A stretch of 64,000 nt of DNA from a virus (IMGVR_UViG_3300006735_000026:1-64000); one strand, 5' to 3'. Counted from the stretch's first letter, positions 47,205-55,288 are shown. Translations and numbers: made by a program. The notes: generated from the letters alone by a model not told the origin.

Positions 47205-49238
47205 TTAGAAGCAACTTGTGTTACTAATAGAACCGTTGTTGTCGATGTCGGGAATGTCAATCGTTGTTGGTGTTTGATTGAATTCCGTTGGCGTCAAACT
47301 ATTTAGAGGGATTGTGGGGGGTGATGTCGTGCCCACAGGAACAACTGTAATCGTTGGAGTAATAATATTAATGACTGTTCCAGGAGTGGAAGCAGGAATC
47401 GTTGTTGTGTTAGCAGGAACAAATACAACAGGAATTTGGATATCAACAGGAATCTGTGTCGGATCCGAAACGTTACCAATTCCAGTCGTAGGATCTGTAG
47501 TGGTGATTGCGCTAGCGGGAGGAATGTTGGTGCCTGAACCAATTACATTGATAGGACCAAAACAGACTTGACCAGTATCATAATTGACTGTACCAGCAGT
47601 ATCGTTGGTATAGATCTTTCTAGTACCAGTATTGTAGAAAGTTCTCAGGTTACCAAAACCATCATCTTCAAATTGCTGATCAACACCAGGTCTGTCCGCA
47701 GTTCTGAACGTACCAGAGAGAAGAATAGGTTCTTTCTTACAAGTAGTTCCGTCACTACCATCCTGACTAGGAGCACTGTTGTATAAATCAGATCCAGTGG
47801 AAATACAGTAAGTATTTGTCTGGTTAGGAGTTGGTTTTAGATATTTTAAAATAGTAGTTTGTAGAGAAACGTCGTTAACACACTTATTGGAGAGTGTGAC
47901 TGCTTTCTCAAAGTCAGTTGCTCTAAATGTAGAGTTGAAATTATTAATTTGGGTTTGTGTTGCCCAGTCTTGAATACCTAGGTTGATATCACTCTGAATT
48001 TCTGCTGGGTTAGATCCGCAACCAGGATCGTAAGAAACAAACAGTTTCAGGTTGATATAGATGTCATCTGGATCTGTAATCACAGGATCGATAGATGCCA
48101 TCGCATATTTTCTTAAATCCGCTTGAATATCTTTCTTCGTAGCGTCATTTAGCAGAGATCCCGTCTTTGTTTTGATAACAACGAAGACTTTTCCGTAGAC
48201 AGGGGGATTTAAGGCATCTCCACCGTATGCAACTACGGAACTTGCGTTAGAATATAGATTTCTAGTGATAATTGCGTAGTCTTGCGCGGTAACTGCTCTA
48301 TATTGCGCGGAATAATATCTAGGAGCGTTATATTTGATCGATTCTACGGTTTCTGCAGCATCACCCTGTTGAGATTTCTCTTTTACAGTAATTTCAATCG
48401 ACGCTGCTTGATATACAATGTTATTGTTATCGATCATACGACCGATAAAGTTAAATCTGGAAACTTCGTTCGCTTCAGCACCAGAAGTGACAAGATATTC
48501 TAATTCTACTACCTCACCATCGGTAGGAGCACGACCAACACTATTATCACCGAACTTAATTTCATAACGCATGTCCTCACCTTCATTGAGGAAGTATGCT
48601 CGTGTTGTCGGAGTCAAGTTGGTAATAGTATCGACTCTATTATAAAGATCAAACTCTGTAGAAGACTCATTGGGTCTCACTTTCACTACAAGAGTTGAAA
48701 TATCAGCATCTTCAGAAGGAACCTTATAAACCTGAGGTGCAAAGGTGTTAACAACGTATGAGAAGGTAACAATAGAACCTTCACGGATAGTTACTGCATC
48801 AAAAACTGCAATTCCTGTTGTAGGACTAACACTAACAGTTATATCCTGAAGAATATTCCAAATATAAGCACCACCACTACATACCGTGCCTTTTTTCAGT
48901 ACAACAGAAGACGGATATGCGCCATTTGTCTGTACAGTCTGCAATGTAAATGCTAAACACGCCTTAGATGACGAAATTGACCTAGGAACGTAATTTAACA
49001 GTTTTGCAATATTAACAACATTATCCCGAACAGTCGCAGAAGGCAGAAATGCCTCATTCATTGACATGTTAGCGTTAAACGCAGAATAATATGTATTATA
49101 CGCTAAGGTGTCAATTAAATACGACAGCGCAGATCCATTAAAGTCATAATCCGTAAATTCGGGTCGTGTCCTTAAATAAGATTTGATTGATGATTTGATA
49201 TCATCAAAATCTAATGCTGTTAAATTGTTTGGTTGCAT
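47205..49238 (-). CDS. gp6: baseplate wedge protein (T4 gp6-like)
   Basis: gp6 is a core ring-forming wedge subunit. The N-terminus is typical: LTALDFDDIKSSIKSYLRTR, FTDYDFNGSALSYLIDTLAY, NTYYSAFNANMSMNEAFLPS and ATVRDNVVNIAKLLNYVPRS (residues 7-95). The YYSAQYRAVTAQDY block near 320 is another hallmark. Length (677) is close to T4 (660). The last 110 residues form a Pro/Thr/Ile-rich extension (for example PVVFVPANTTTIPAS) that is not expected in T4 gp6. The start overlaps the gp25 stop by one base. Confidence 0.93.
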   Translation of the reverse strand: MQPNNLTALDFDDIKSSIKSYLRTRPEFTDYDFNGSALSYLIDTLAYNTYYSAFNANMSMNEAFLPSATVRDNVVNIAKLLNYVPRSISSSKACLAFTLQTVQTNGAYPSSVVLKKGTVCSGGAYIWNILQDITVSVSPTTGIAVFDAVTIREGSIVTFSYVVNTFAPQVYKVPSEDADISTLVVKVRPNESSTEFDLYNRVDTITNLTPTTRAYFLNEGEDMRYEIKFGDNSVGRAPTDGEVVELEYLVTSGAEANEVSRFNFIGRMIDNNNIVYQAASIEITVKEKSQQGDAAETVESIKYNAPRYYSAQYRAVTAQDYAIITRNLYSNASSVVAYGGDALNPPVYGKVFVVIKTKTGSLLNDATKKDIQADLRKYAMASIDPVITDPDDIYINLKLFVSYDPGCGSNPAEIQSDINLGIQDWATQTQINNFNSTFRATDFEKAVTLSNKCVNDVSLQTTILKYLKPTPNQTNTYCISTGSDLYNSAPSQDGSDGTTCKKEPILLSGTFRTADRPGVDQQFEDDGFGNLRTFYNTGTRKIYTNDTAGTVNYDTGQVCFGPINVIGSGTNIPPASAITTTDPTTGIGNVSDPTQIPVDIQIPVVFVPANTTTIPASTPGTVINIITPTITVVPVGTTSPPTIPLNSLTPTEFNQTPTTIDIPDIDNNGSISNTSCF

Positions 49239-49657
49239 TACTCAGGTCTCTGTAAAACAAAATTGATTGTTTCGACAATTGGTAACCCGACTACTTTGTA
49301 TTCAATGGTAATATTGATTTTATTACCTTCATAAACAGGCGTCACTAAAACATTTTCAAGTTGTACTCTAGGTTCATATTGTTTAATGGTATTTATGATC
49401 TCTTCTGTAAGAGCATCAGCAGTAAATGGATCTAAAGGTTCAAATAACAAGGAGTTAACTTTAGATCCAAAATTGGGTTCAAAGGGTCTTTCTCCAGGTG
49501 TTGTCAAAATCAGGTTTTTTATTGCCTGTTTGATAGCACCTTCATTCTTTACGACTGATATATCGTCAGTAAAGGGATTTCTGGAGAAATTAACTGCCAT
49601 ATCCACGAATTTTCGTGATATCGCTAGATCCTTACCCCCAATTTTCTTTAACGCCAT
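49238..49657 (-). CDS. gp25: baseplate wedge protein (T4 gp25-like)
   Basis: gp25 is the small lysozyme-fold wedge protein conserved in all contractile injection systems. The 139-residue protein has the core NEGAIKQAIKNLILTTPGER followed by PFEPNFGSKVNSLLFEP (near residues 38-75) and the conserved EPR triplet in YEPRVQLENV near 94. Length matches T4 (132). It overlaps both the mini-gene upstream (10 bases) and gp6 downstream (1 base), so it is translationally coupled. Confidence 0.94.
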   Translation of the reverse strand: MALKKIGGKDLAISRKFVDMAVNFSRNPFTDDISVVKNEGAIKQAIKNLILTTPGERPFEPNFGSKVNSLLFEPLDPFTADALTEEIINTIKQYEPRVQLENVLVTPVYEGNKINITIEYKVVGLPIVETINFVLQRPE

Positions 49658-49806
49658 TTTCTGAAGTTCTCAGTCTCTTGTGTTTGTCGATTATCCTTGT
49701 ACAACTTGAGGTAACGATCAGATTTTGGGTCTGTGATTAGTACAATTGTACCAAAATCATCTTTCATCATCTCAGGATTGTGGTCAGGAACGTGATTTAA
49801 CCCCAT
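49648..49806 (-). CDS. 52-residue protein overlapping gp25
   Basis: The ATG at 49806 has a strong AGGAGG site five bases upstream and a late-type promoter about 55 bases upstream. The frame runs ten bases into gp25. The sequence (for example DDFGTIVLITDPKSDRYLKL) is polar with no membrane span or known motif. The ribosome site and placement in a gap that is otherwise empty make it a likely real gene. A role in baseplate assembly is inferred only from position. Confidence 0.7.
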   Translation of the reverse strand: MGLNHVPDHNPEMMKDDFGTIVLITDPKSDRYLKLYKDNRQTQETENFRKWR

Positions 49807-49858
49807 GTGCCTCCTTTTATGTAAAAATCAGAACTTATAAAGGGGTTCCATCCCTTTT

Positions 49859-49866
49859 TATTTATC
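49859..49866 (-). promoter_or_regulatory. T4-type late promoter (GATAAATA) overlapping a stop codon
   Basis: The minus strand reads GATAAATA. Its TAA is the stop codon of the 48-residue basic protein at 49862-50008. It lies about 53 bases before the 52-residue gene that leads gp25 and gp6. A weak AAAGGG/CCCTTT hairpin follows immediately downstream. Confidence 0.55.
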
Positions 49867-50008
49867 GACCTTGACCACGATAACGCTTCTTGGCGTTATT
49901 TCGACTTGTCGAACCATACTTTGTGTGTTGACCAGACCCCTGACGAGTTTTCTTAGGAGTCGATTCGATCATATTTGCGCCAGAAAGCGACTTTTTAACT
50001 TTTGCCAT
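49862..50008 (-). CDS. 48-residue highly basic protein
   Basis: The protein is Lys/Arg/Gly/Ser-rich (MAKVKKSLSGANMIESTPKK at the start, NNAKKRYRGQGR at the end) with no acidic patch, and is likely disordered. It starts two bases after the PAAR gene's stop. The basic charge suggests nucleic-acid or virion binding, but this is inference. Small basic proteins at this position are familiar in T4-like cyanophages. Confidence 0.75.
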   Translation of the reverse strand: MAKVKKSLSGANMIESTPKKTRQGSGQHTKYGSTSRNNAKKRYRGQGR

Positions 50009-50010
50009 AA

Positions 50011-50565
50011 TTAAGCTCCAATAAAAACGTTAGGACTTGCACCTGTGATAACAGATAGACACGGAAACGCTGGCGTACCATCACCTAAGGGGTCTCCAAA
50101 GCGTGTTGCAAAGACACCACCGATAAAGACAGTCTTACTAGTCGCTAATGCCTTCCTAGCATGACCTTTAGCGGTCTCTCTACCACCCTCTACACCAACT
50201 GTACACCACCAAGCAGGTGTATTGCGTACAGTAAGGCATTTCGTACCAACAGATGTTGTAGTAAACTGTGTAGGTGTAGGATGTGGAATTAAAAGATCTT
50301 GATCTACAATAGGAACTTTCTTATTGATGAAAACCCTTGCGGCAACTGCTTTTGCGACACCCAATGGTTGTTGTGGTGTAGGTGGCCAAATAGCAACTGC
50401 ATTAACTGCAGGTAAGGGCGAAGCAACGATTGTAGGACTAAGGGAAGGATGAGGACAGTTGGGAAGAGTACCGCCACCCAAACCAGGATGGTGAGATGCA
50501 CCAGCACCAGTACCATGCCCAGAGCATGATCCCATGAAGATGCCTGCCATTAGTCCTTTTGCCAT
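50011..50565 (-). CDS. PAAR-type membrane-puncturing spike tip
   Basis: PAAR proteins form the sharp cone at the tip of the central spike (gp5.4 in T4). The 184-residue protein has the characteristic Gly/Pro/His pattern: GHGTGAGASHHPGLGGGTLP near the start, VFIGGVFATRFGDPLG near 150 and the ending SPNVFIGA. Several His and Cys residues (CSGHG, NCPHP) could bind the metal ion seen in PAAR tips. It is longer than minimal PAAR proteins (about 95 residues), with a central insertion of about 80 residues. Confidence 0.8.
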   Translation of the reverse strand: MAKGLMAGIFMGSCSGHGTGAGASHHPGLGGGTLPNCPHPSLSPTIVASPLPAVNAVAIWPPTPQQPLGVAKAVAARVFINKKVPIVDQDLLIPHPTPTQFTTTSVGTKCLTVRNTPAWWCTVGVEGGRETAKGHARKALATSKTVFIGGVFATRFGDPLGDGTPAFPCLSVITGASPNVFIGA

Positions 50566-50571
50566 GATCTT

Positions 50572-53358
50572 TTATTTTGAGAAAGGATTTCCGTATGCAT
50601 CAACTGCCATACTAACAGTCGCTGCTGCTCTTGTCAAGTCATGGAAGATGGTCATATCACCTGTAGCAGTCCATTTTTGTGCTCCAGGTCCAAGAAGAGG
50701 TGACATCGAATACGAGTAAGTATATGTTTCGGTGATCTCAGAACCAGCTTCCCCTGTTTCTGGGTCAGGTGGATTAAATGTACCAGTGCCCACTTCTTCA
50801 GAATACCCAGGAGATAGAGCAGGAGGAGGACATGTAATATGAGCACATCCAATATCTTGAGGAGTACAAGATAACGAAACTGTGATACCAGTTTGTTTTG
50901 CAGGATCTGCACGATATTGACGCATAATATATTTAGTGAATTTCGACGCGGTAGGCAAATTGGTAAAACTCCCCACACAGGTCTCAATTTTAGTTTCTTG
51001 AGTCGATTTAAACTCAGGAATCTGTTTCTGTGTTATAGAATCAATGTCATCAGAGATCTGTTCAAGAGATCTTGCTTGCTCTTCAAAGAACACTTGCTTG
51101 AATTCATCATCAACTGGTGTCCTTTGTAGGTAATCCAAGGGGTAAGAACTATCCATAATCGCCTTCAAAGGTGCAGTTGCGTCAGAACTATACAAACTCT
51201 GCGGCAATTGATCGATTCTTTCCCTATCAGGGTCCATCTTTATGCTAAATGCTGGTTCTGCATTCTCAAGTTCGGTCTCAGCAGGAACATATTTGTAAGA
51301 ATCTTCAATACTTTGCAGGTCTTCAGCGGTAATTTCCACTGGATTGGGTCCTGTTCCCGATGATGGCGGTAAAGATTTCAACATACCTTGAAATTCCTCT
51401 ACCAAATTCGCTCTATACCCATCATTTTTCTGAATAATGGTAGTAATTTCATCAATATTGTTAACAACTACAGAAACTGGCACGTTTGGATCGTAACCAC
51501 TTCCGCCTTTTGTGATAATTACGGAAGATACACTGCCTCCAACGAAGGTTGCTTCGACTTTTGCGTCATTATTGTCATCTTGTGGTGTTTTTGGAGACGG
51601 ACTGATCTCTAAAATAGGTGCAACTTGAAGATTTACGAACCCAGAACCAGGTCTTGCCGCTGCTGCGACTCTAATTGTTGCATTTTTAGGTGTTCCTGCG
51701 GGTTTTACACTACCAGGAATGGTAAGTTCGTCACCAGCAAGGTATCCAGACCCAGGATTTACAATAATTACGTCAGCAATTCGTCCATCATCACCAACTT
51801 CGATGTTAACAACGCATCCAGATCCTGTTCCACCAGTCAATGTAACGTTATCTGCAGAACTATATCCGTCTTTTCGACTACCTTTGATACTATTGATGTC
51901 TAATTGAACAACTTCTCCGTTAAATGAGAGATCTGTTACCGCTCCATTAGTAATTGTAACGAATGCAATGGGTTGAACAATGCTATTAAACGCATCTGGT
52001 GCATTTCTATTGATGTCTGCCGTAAGGAATTGTAGTGATTTGTTCAAAAATTCATATAAACCAATCAATATTGCGCGATCTTTAATACCATAACCTGCTA
52101 CTACAGTAATAGCATGATTACGATCTGATGTATATTGTGTATCTTTAGTAAAATCTAGTCCATCACCGTCCAGATATGCAACATGATACTGGAAATTATC
52201 TTCGTCAGTGTGGAAAGCGCGGGTAATCTTATGTCCATTGATAGTATCATCAACTCTAAGGATATCAAAACCCTCTGTAGCAGTCACATTATCAACAGGA
52301 CCAACAGCAGTCACCTTCAGATTCATCGTAAAGGTGCTCTGAGAGTTGTCTGGGTGAGTGTGTAGCAAGGTCATTTGGAATACATCATTCACTGCATACC
52401 CTGTTCCTTGATTCAAGAACTCAGTGATGACCCATCTAGTGCCACTGAAGATAGTAGTGTTACCAGTATCATCAAAGATAGGTTCTACTCTTGCTTTTAC
52501 AATAAAATTATCTTTAGTCGCACCACTAGTGAAATCATAGATCTCAAATTCACTCATATTCTCATCACCCTGTTGCCAAGGGTTCTGTGGTGAGATGTAT
52601 TCTATAAATGTTCCCCCTTGAGCACTACCGTTCCAGGCATCTGAATAGGTGACACCATCATAACTCAATGAAAAATCTGTTACACCATTAGGAAGAATGG
52701 TAGATAACTGATCATATGAGAATACAATCTTATTGGAGTTAGTACCAATACCAAATAATGTGGGGTGAGGGCAATCAGGATCGCCTGTAAGGTCTTCCTC
52801 TGCTGTATAACTTATACTCGTCTCTGCAGGTGTAGATGTAAACGAAGGACATGGATGACATATCTGACGACTTCCGCCGTCCCCTCCAGTGCGATCCTCT
52901 GTTTCAATGTAATAACAAGGAATACCTACAATACCTGAATTGACTGAGGTATCATACAAGTAGGAGAACCAAGTGTCTGAGAAATTATAATCAAATGATA
53001 ACTGAGTAGGAAACCAATCTGTATATAATGTGGAGACCGCGCCGTCGTCCCTCCCTCCAGTGTCACAAGGATCTGGTATAGAGAGTTTTCCACAGTTTGC
53101 TGCAGATGTTCCAGTACCAGACCCTGTGGATCCTGCGGTAGCGGCGATTACGTTCGCCTGGATAAAAGGGTACATGACTGCATCATCTTCCCTCCCAGGT
53201 ACATTGTAATTACCCTGTCTAATTGCATTCTGTGGATATTCCTTTACACTAAAAGTTACACCCCCAGAAGACGGAGTGTAAAACTTGCAATGGTCTGGGT
53301 TGGGTCCAACTCCGCTGCATTCTGCAAATCCGTACCCACCTTTAGTTTTGCATCCCAT
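50572..53358 (-). CDS. Cys-rich virion structural protein (928 residues)
   Basis: The gene lies between a PAAR spike gene and small ORFs, seven bases from the former, so a spike- or baseplate-linked role is plausible. The N-terminal third is Cys-rich (MGCKTKGGYGFAECSG, NPDHCKF, QICHPCPS, DPDCPHP). Residues about 500-660 carry three GSGY-type modules (PGSGYLAGDELTI, GGSGYDPNVPVSVVV). A helical stretch near 690-800 (FEEQARSLEQISDDIDSITQ) could form a coiled coil. The C-terminus (YSYSMSPLLGPG, FHDLTRAAATVSM) is unlike anything I recognise. No enzymatic motif is seen. It may be a replacement or partner of T4 hub proteins, which is not provable here. Confidence 0.8.
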   Translation of the reverse strand: MGCKTKGGYGFAECSGVGPNPDHCKFYTPSSGGVTFSVKEYPQNAIRQGNYNVPGREDDAVMYPFIQANVIAATAGSTGSGTGTSAANCGKLSIPDPCDTGGRDDGAVSTLYTDWFPTQLSFDYNFSDTWFSYLYDTSVNSGIVGIPCYYIETEDRTGGDGGSRQICHPCPSFTSTPAETSISYTAEEDLTGDPDCPHPTLFGIGTNSNKIVFSYDQLSTILPNGVTDFSLSYDGVTYSDAWNGSAQGGTFIEYISPQNPWQQGDENMSEFEIYDFTSGATKDNFIVKARVEPIFDDTGNTTIFSGTRWVITEFLNQGTGYAVNDVFQMTLLHTHPDNSQSTFTMNLKVTAVGPVDNVTATEGFDILRVDDTINGHKITRAFHTDEDNFQYHVAYLDGDGLDFTKDTQYTSDRNHAITVVAGYGIKDRAILIGLYEFLNKSLQFLTADINRNAPDAFNSIVQPIAFVTITNGAVTDLSFNGEVVQLDINSIKGSRKDGYSSADNVTLTGGTGSGCVVNIEVGDDGRIADVIIVNPGSGYLAGDELTIPGSVKPAGTPKNATIRVAAAARPGSGFVNLQVAPILEISPSPKTPQDDNNDAKVEATFVGGSVSSVIITKGGSGYDPNVPVSVVVNNIDEITTIIQKNDGYRANLVEEFQGMLKSLPPSSGTGPNPVEITAEDLQSIEDSYKYVPAETELENAEPAFSIKMDPDRERIDQLPQSLYSSDATAPLKAIMDSSYPLDYLQRTPVDDEFKQVFFEEQARSLEQISDDIDSITQKQIPEFKSTQETKIETCVGSFTNLPTASKFTKYIMRQYRADPAKQTGITVSLSCTPQDIGCAHITCPPPALSPGYSEEVGTGTFNPPDPETGEAGSEITETYTYSYSMSPLLGPGAQKWTATGDMTIFHDLTRAAATVSMAVDAYGNPFSK

Positions 53359-53587
53359 TCTCTAGTTCTCCAATCCTCCGATAGATCTCTTTTAAATTGC
53401 CAGGTAAATTAAGATAGTCCTCATACCCCTCTGGTTTGTAATAAGTCTTGTCTGGGGTAGGTAACTCATTGACATATGATTCCAACGCTTCTAGGCGCTT
53501 GTGGATGGCAATCAGGCACTCATTGACTGCTACCAGGGAATCACCAATACTGACTTCTACTTGATCAGTTTCTTGTTCATTGTTCAT
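53342..53587 (-). CDS. 81-residue coiled-coil protein
   Basis: The N-terminal half contains a helix with heptad character (SLVAVNECLIAIHKRLEALE); the rest includes YYKPEGYEDYLNLPG and a second helix. It overlaps the 928-residue gene by 17 bases downstream and the AbrB-like gene by 11 bases upstream, so the three are translationally linked. No family recognised. Confidence 0.75.
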   Translation of the reverse strand: MNNEQETDQVEVSIGDSLVAVNECLIAIHKRLEALESYVNELPTPDKTYYKPEGYEDYLNLPGNLKEIYRRIGELENGMQN

Positions 53588-53747
53588 CTGCTTTCCTCAA
53601 AATAAACCCGAGTCCATCCTCGGTCATGTCATAATCTAGGTTTGTACCGATATCCCATCCCATTGCTTCACATACATCATAAGGAATTGTAAGGATGAGA
53701 TCTCCGTAGTCGTCTTCCTCTAAGGTAGTTGTGAATCTGTGGGACAT
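53577..53747 (-). CDS. 56-residue AbrB/MazE-like swapped-hairpin protein
   Basis: The sequence has the layout of an AbrB/SpoVT-type DNA-binding hairpin: a strand with GDLILTIP, a turn with CEAMGWDIGTNLDY, and a closing strand GLGFILRK. In that family the pattern is a leading strand, then a Leu-Gly-x-Gly-Asp-like turn, and a basic end. The ATG at 53747 is four bases below the stop of the next upstream gene. If correct it could be a small phage transcription regulator. The assignment rests on a short pattern and is tentative; the gene itself is well supported by tight overlaps on both sides. Confidence 0.65.
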   Translation of the reverse strand: MSHRFTTTLEEDDYGDLILTIPYDVCEAMGWDIGTNLDYDMTEDGLGFILRKADEQ

Positions 53748-53751
53748 ACTT

Positions 53752-53970
53752 CTATAGGCGATTTCTGATCTGGGGGTTATCTGTGGGGTTCTTCGTTTTC
53801 CACTCCACCCATAGTGTATATAGATCTTCTACAACTTGAGATGCATACGACGATGCATAATAGTCAGCACAGGCATACATCCGAGGATCTAGGAATGACT
53901 CATGGGCGATTAACTGTTCGATTGCCCATACTCTTGTGTCTTGTCTTTCTACACGGGTCTTGGAATCCAT
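53752..53970 (-). CDS. 72-residue hypothetical protein
   Basis: The protein is helical and rich in Tyr and Trp (ACADYYASSYASQVVEDLYT, then LWVEWKTKNP). There is no signal peptide or membrane span. It is the first gene after the strong promoter at 54163-54192 and has a leader of about 185 bases containing a 12-base direct repeat. Function unknown. Confidence 0.7.
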   Translation of the reverse strand: MDSKTRVERQDTRVWAIEQLIAHESFLDPRMYACADYYASSYASQVVEDLYTLWVEWKTKNPTDNPQIRNRL

Positions 53971-54069
53971 TTTTTACCTGAGAAATTTTTTTAATTCTGA
54001 TGTAAATGATTATTGGAATAATATATCATTCGCTCTGGGGAACCTTTGTAGGTTAGGGTAGTGGCCGAT

Positions 54070-54114
54070 TTTAACATTTAGGGGGCATAAAAACCTGCCA
54101 TATTTAACATTTAG
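54070..54114. repeat. 12-base direct repeat in a leader region
   Basis: The + strand sequence TTTAACATTTAG occurs at 54070-54081 and 54103-54114, 33 bases apart, in the 193-base gap between 53970 and 54164. The first copy runs into a TTAGGGGGC motif that recurs twice more to the right. This could be an operator pair or chance. Confidence 0.6.
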
Positions 54115-54162
54115 TAGCGGGCCAGTTAGTTACATCGAAGAACCCCAAATACTGTCATTGTC

Positions 54163-54192
54163 ATTATACCTTACTTACCTGTGAGTTGTCAA
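54163..54192 (-). promoter_or_regulatory. sigma-70-type promoter (TTGACA-18-TATAAT)
   Basis: On the minus strand both hexamers are perfect, TTGACA and TATAAT, with an 18-base spacer. The site overlaps the last codons of the gene at 54164-54367 and points to the 72-residue gene at 53970. The start of transcription would be near 54156. It probably works early with the host polymerase. Confidence 0.75.
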
Positions 54193-54367
54193 CTACCTCC
54201 CAGAACCATCCGATAGATTTGACATAATCAAAGGGAGACATTCTGTCAGTCTTCGGATACTGCTCAGAACGTTCAATCCGTAACCCGTCGATGTACCTCT
54301 CAAGATCATAAATGCTCTCAAAAGTTCCTCTCAGGTTTTGTTGATTGTCGTAGATTGTGTAATGCAT
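54164..54367 (-). CDS. 67-residue hypothetical protein
   Basis: I chose the ATG at 54367 (MHYTIYDNQQNLRGTF...); a TTG three codons upstream is possible but weaker. The protein is soluble, with a helical middle (SIYDLERYIDGLRIER) and an aromatic end (GWFWEVVDNS). The sigma-70 promoter at 54412-54440 would start its transcript about 40 bases upstream. No family recognised. Confidence 0.7.
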   Translation of the reverse strand: MHYTIYDNQQNLRGTFESIYDLERYIDGLRIERSEQYPKTDRMSPFDYVKSIGWFWEVVDNSQVSKV

Positions 54368-54411
54368 AAGTCTCAAAGATACTAAGAGTGTTTCTGAACC
54401 CTTACAGTGTT

Positions 54412-54440
54412 ATTATAGGGCAAAGTGAGAAATAAGTCAA
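54412..54440 (-). promoter_or_regulatory. strong sigma-70-type promoter (TTGACT-17-TATAAT)
   Basis: The minus strand has TTGACT, a 17-base spacer and TATAAT, eleven of twelve consensus bases at ideal spacing, in a gene-free stretch (54368-54597). It drives the 67-residue gene. The rest of that gap holds a TTAGGGGGC copy and AT-rich sequence near 54540-54600; I see no gene there. Confidence 0.8.
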
Positions 54441-54597
54441 GAGGGTTTCTGACATTTATCCGAGTATTCTCACAGACCTTGACATCTGTTAGGGGGCGTG
54501 CTAAGAGTACAACAGGAGGAGACATTTAGAGAGATAAAACACACAAATAGGTTTTTTTCCACATTTCCACAATTTCCGCATTATCTGTGGAAAAGTA

Positions 54598-54750
54598 TTA
54601 ATCAGTGTCTGTGCGGTTGTTGTTCCTTTGTTTGATAAGAAAATCTCTCCAGTTATTCCACAGGATAGAAGTTATCTCTCTAGTTGTCTGTTTGATGTAA
54701 TCGAGTTGTTGACTCAATGTCGGACCAGAATTGTCGGAAGATGAGGACAT
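54598..54750 (-). CDS. possible 50-residue protein overlapping its neighbour
   Basis: An ATG frame from 54750 ends at 54598, overlapping the end of the gene at 54680-54919 by 71 bases in another frame. The part outside the overlap reads like coding sequence (LDYIKQTTREITSILWNNWR, then DFLIKQRNN). It lacks a clear ribosome site. It would be the last gene of the small cluster that begins near 55910. Tentative. Confidence 0.4.
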   Translation of the reverse strand: MSSSSDNSGPTLSQQLDYIKQTTREITSILWNNWRDFLIKQRNNNRTDTD

Positions 54751-54919
54751 TAACTTGTGTGGTGGGACGTTTGCTTAGTTTAGCGATATTAGGGGGCAAA
54801 GGTGTTTCAGCAATGCAGTACGTTATGTAACTATGATCGATGAAAGTAACGAAACCTTTTTGACCCTTAAAGACGATTGTTTCCCCTAGGGTAAAATCAT
54901 CAACGCTTTTCTTTTTCAT
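54680..54919 (-). CDS. 79-residue hypothetical protein
   Basis: The N-terminus VDDFTLGETIVFKGQKGFVT looks like a small SH3-like or KOW-type beta fold (a strand-turn-strand with FKGQKGFV), followed by HSYITYCIAE and a polar end. This type of short protein is familiar in T4-like cyanophages but has no assigned function that I know. It overlaps the upstream coiled-coil gene by 20 bases. Confidence 0.75.
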   Translation of the reverse strand: MKKKSVDDFTLGETIVFKGQKGFVTFIDHSYITYCIAETPLPPNIAKLSKRPTTQVNVLIFRQFWSDIESTTRLHQTDN

Positions 54920-55151
54920 ATGCTAACCTCTCTTTACGTTGTTGATAGTTAGGGAATTGAGAAAGAATGTCGTTGAGTTGTTTTTGCAATTCATTTTTGA
55001 TAGTAATGAGGGACGAATCGTATAGGGATAAATTATCAGTTCGTTTCAGTGATTGTGCTAGTTGATCGATACTGTCGATGGCAATTTCTAGTTGCTCAAC
55101 GTGCTTATCTATTTCCACCAATTCGCTCCATTCGTATAAGACGTGATGCAT
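54900..55151 (-). CDS. 83-residue coiled-coil protein
   Basis: Almost the whole protein is helical, with hydrophobic residues at heptad-like spacing (VEQLEIAIDSIDQLAQSLKR; LQKQLNDILSQF) and a Lys/Glu-rich tail (QRKERLAYEKEKR). It overlaps the genes on both sides (1 base at 55151, 20 bases at 54900-54919). No family recognised. Confidence 0.72.
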   Translation of the reverse strand: MHHVLYEWSELVEIDKHVEQLEIAIDSIDQLAQSLKRTDNLSLYDSSLITIKNELQKQLNDILSQFPNYQQRKERLAYEKEKR

Positions 55152-55288
55152 TACTTTGTGCAGTAACTTACATCTATTTTACACAATTTTTCCATTCGTG
55201 CATCTTGGAGTTTTGAAACGCTGTTAATAGCAGTGAGACCTAGGTTAACAGCGACTAGGATAATAATGGCGCTAAGTGCAAGTCTCAT
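55151..55288 (-). CDS. 45-residue membrane peptide
   Basis: An N-terminal hydrophobic segment (residues 3-20, LALSAIIILVAVNLGLTA) is followed by a short polar tail with two Cys residues (EKLCKIDVSYCTK). It could be a signal-anchored inner-membrane peptide or a secreted product. The ATG overlaps the stop of the next upstream gene as TAATG. The first base of the following gene's ATG coincides with this stop, showing extreme packing. Confidence 0.65.
   Translation of the reverse strand: MRLALSAIIILVAVNLGLTAINSVSKLQDARMEKLCKIDVSYCTK

Noticed and set aside
49390-49397. CATAAATA late-promoter match inside gp25, possibly for gp6.
   Set aside because: It lies in the conserved middle of gp25 and about 150 bases before gp6, which is already coupled to gp25; kept out for lack of support.
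49838-49858. AAAGGG/CCCTTT hairpin between the 48- and 52-residue genes.
   Set aside because: The T run follows only on the + strand, where no transcription is expected. On the minus strand it lacks a terminator tail.
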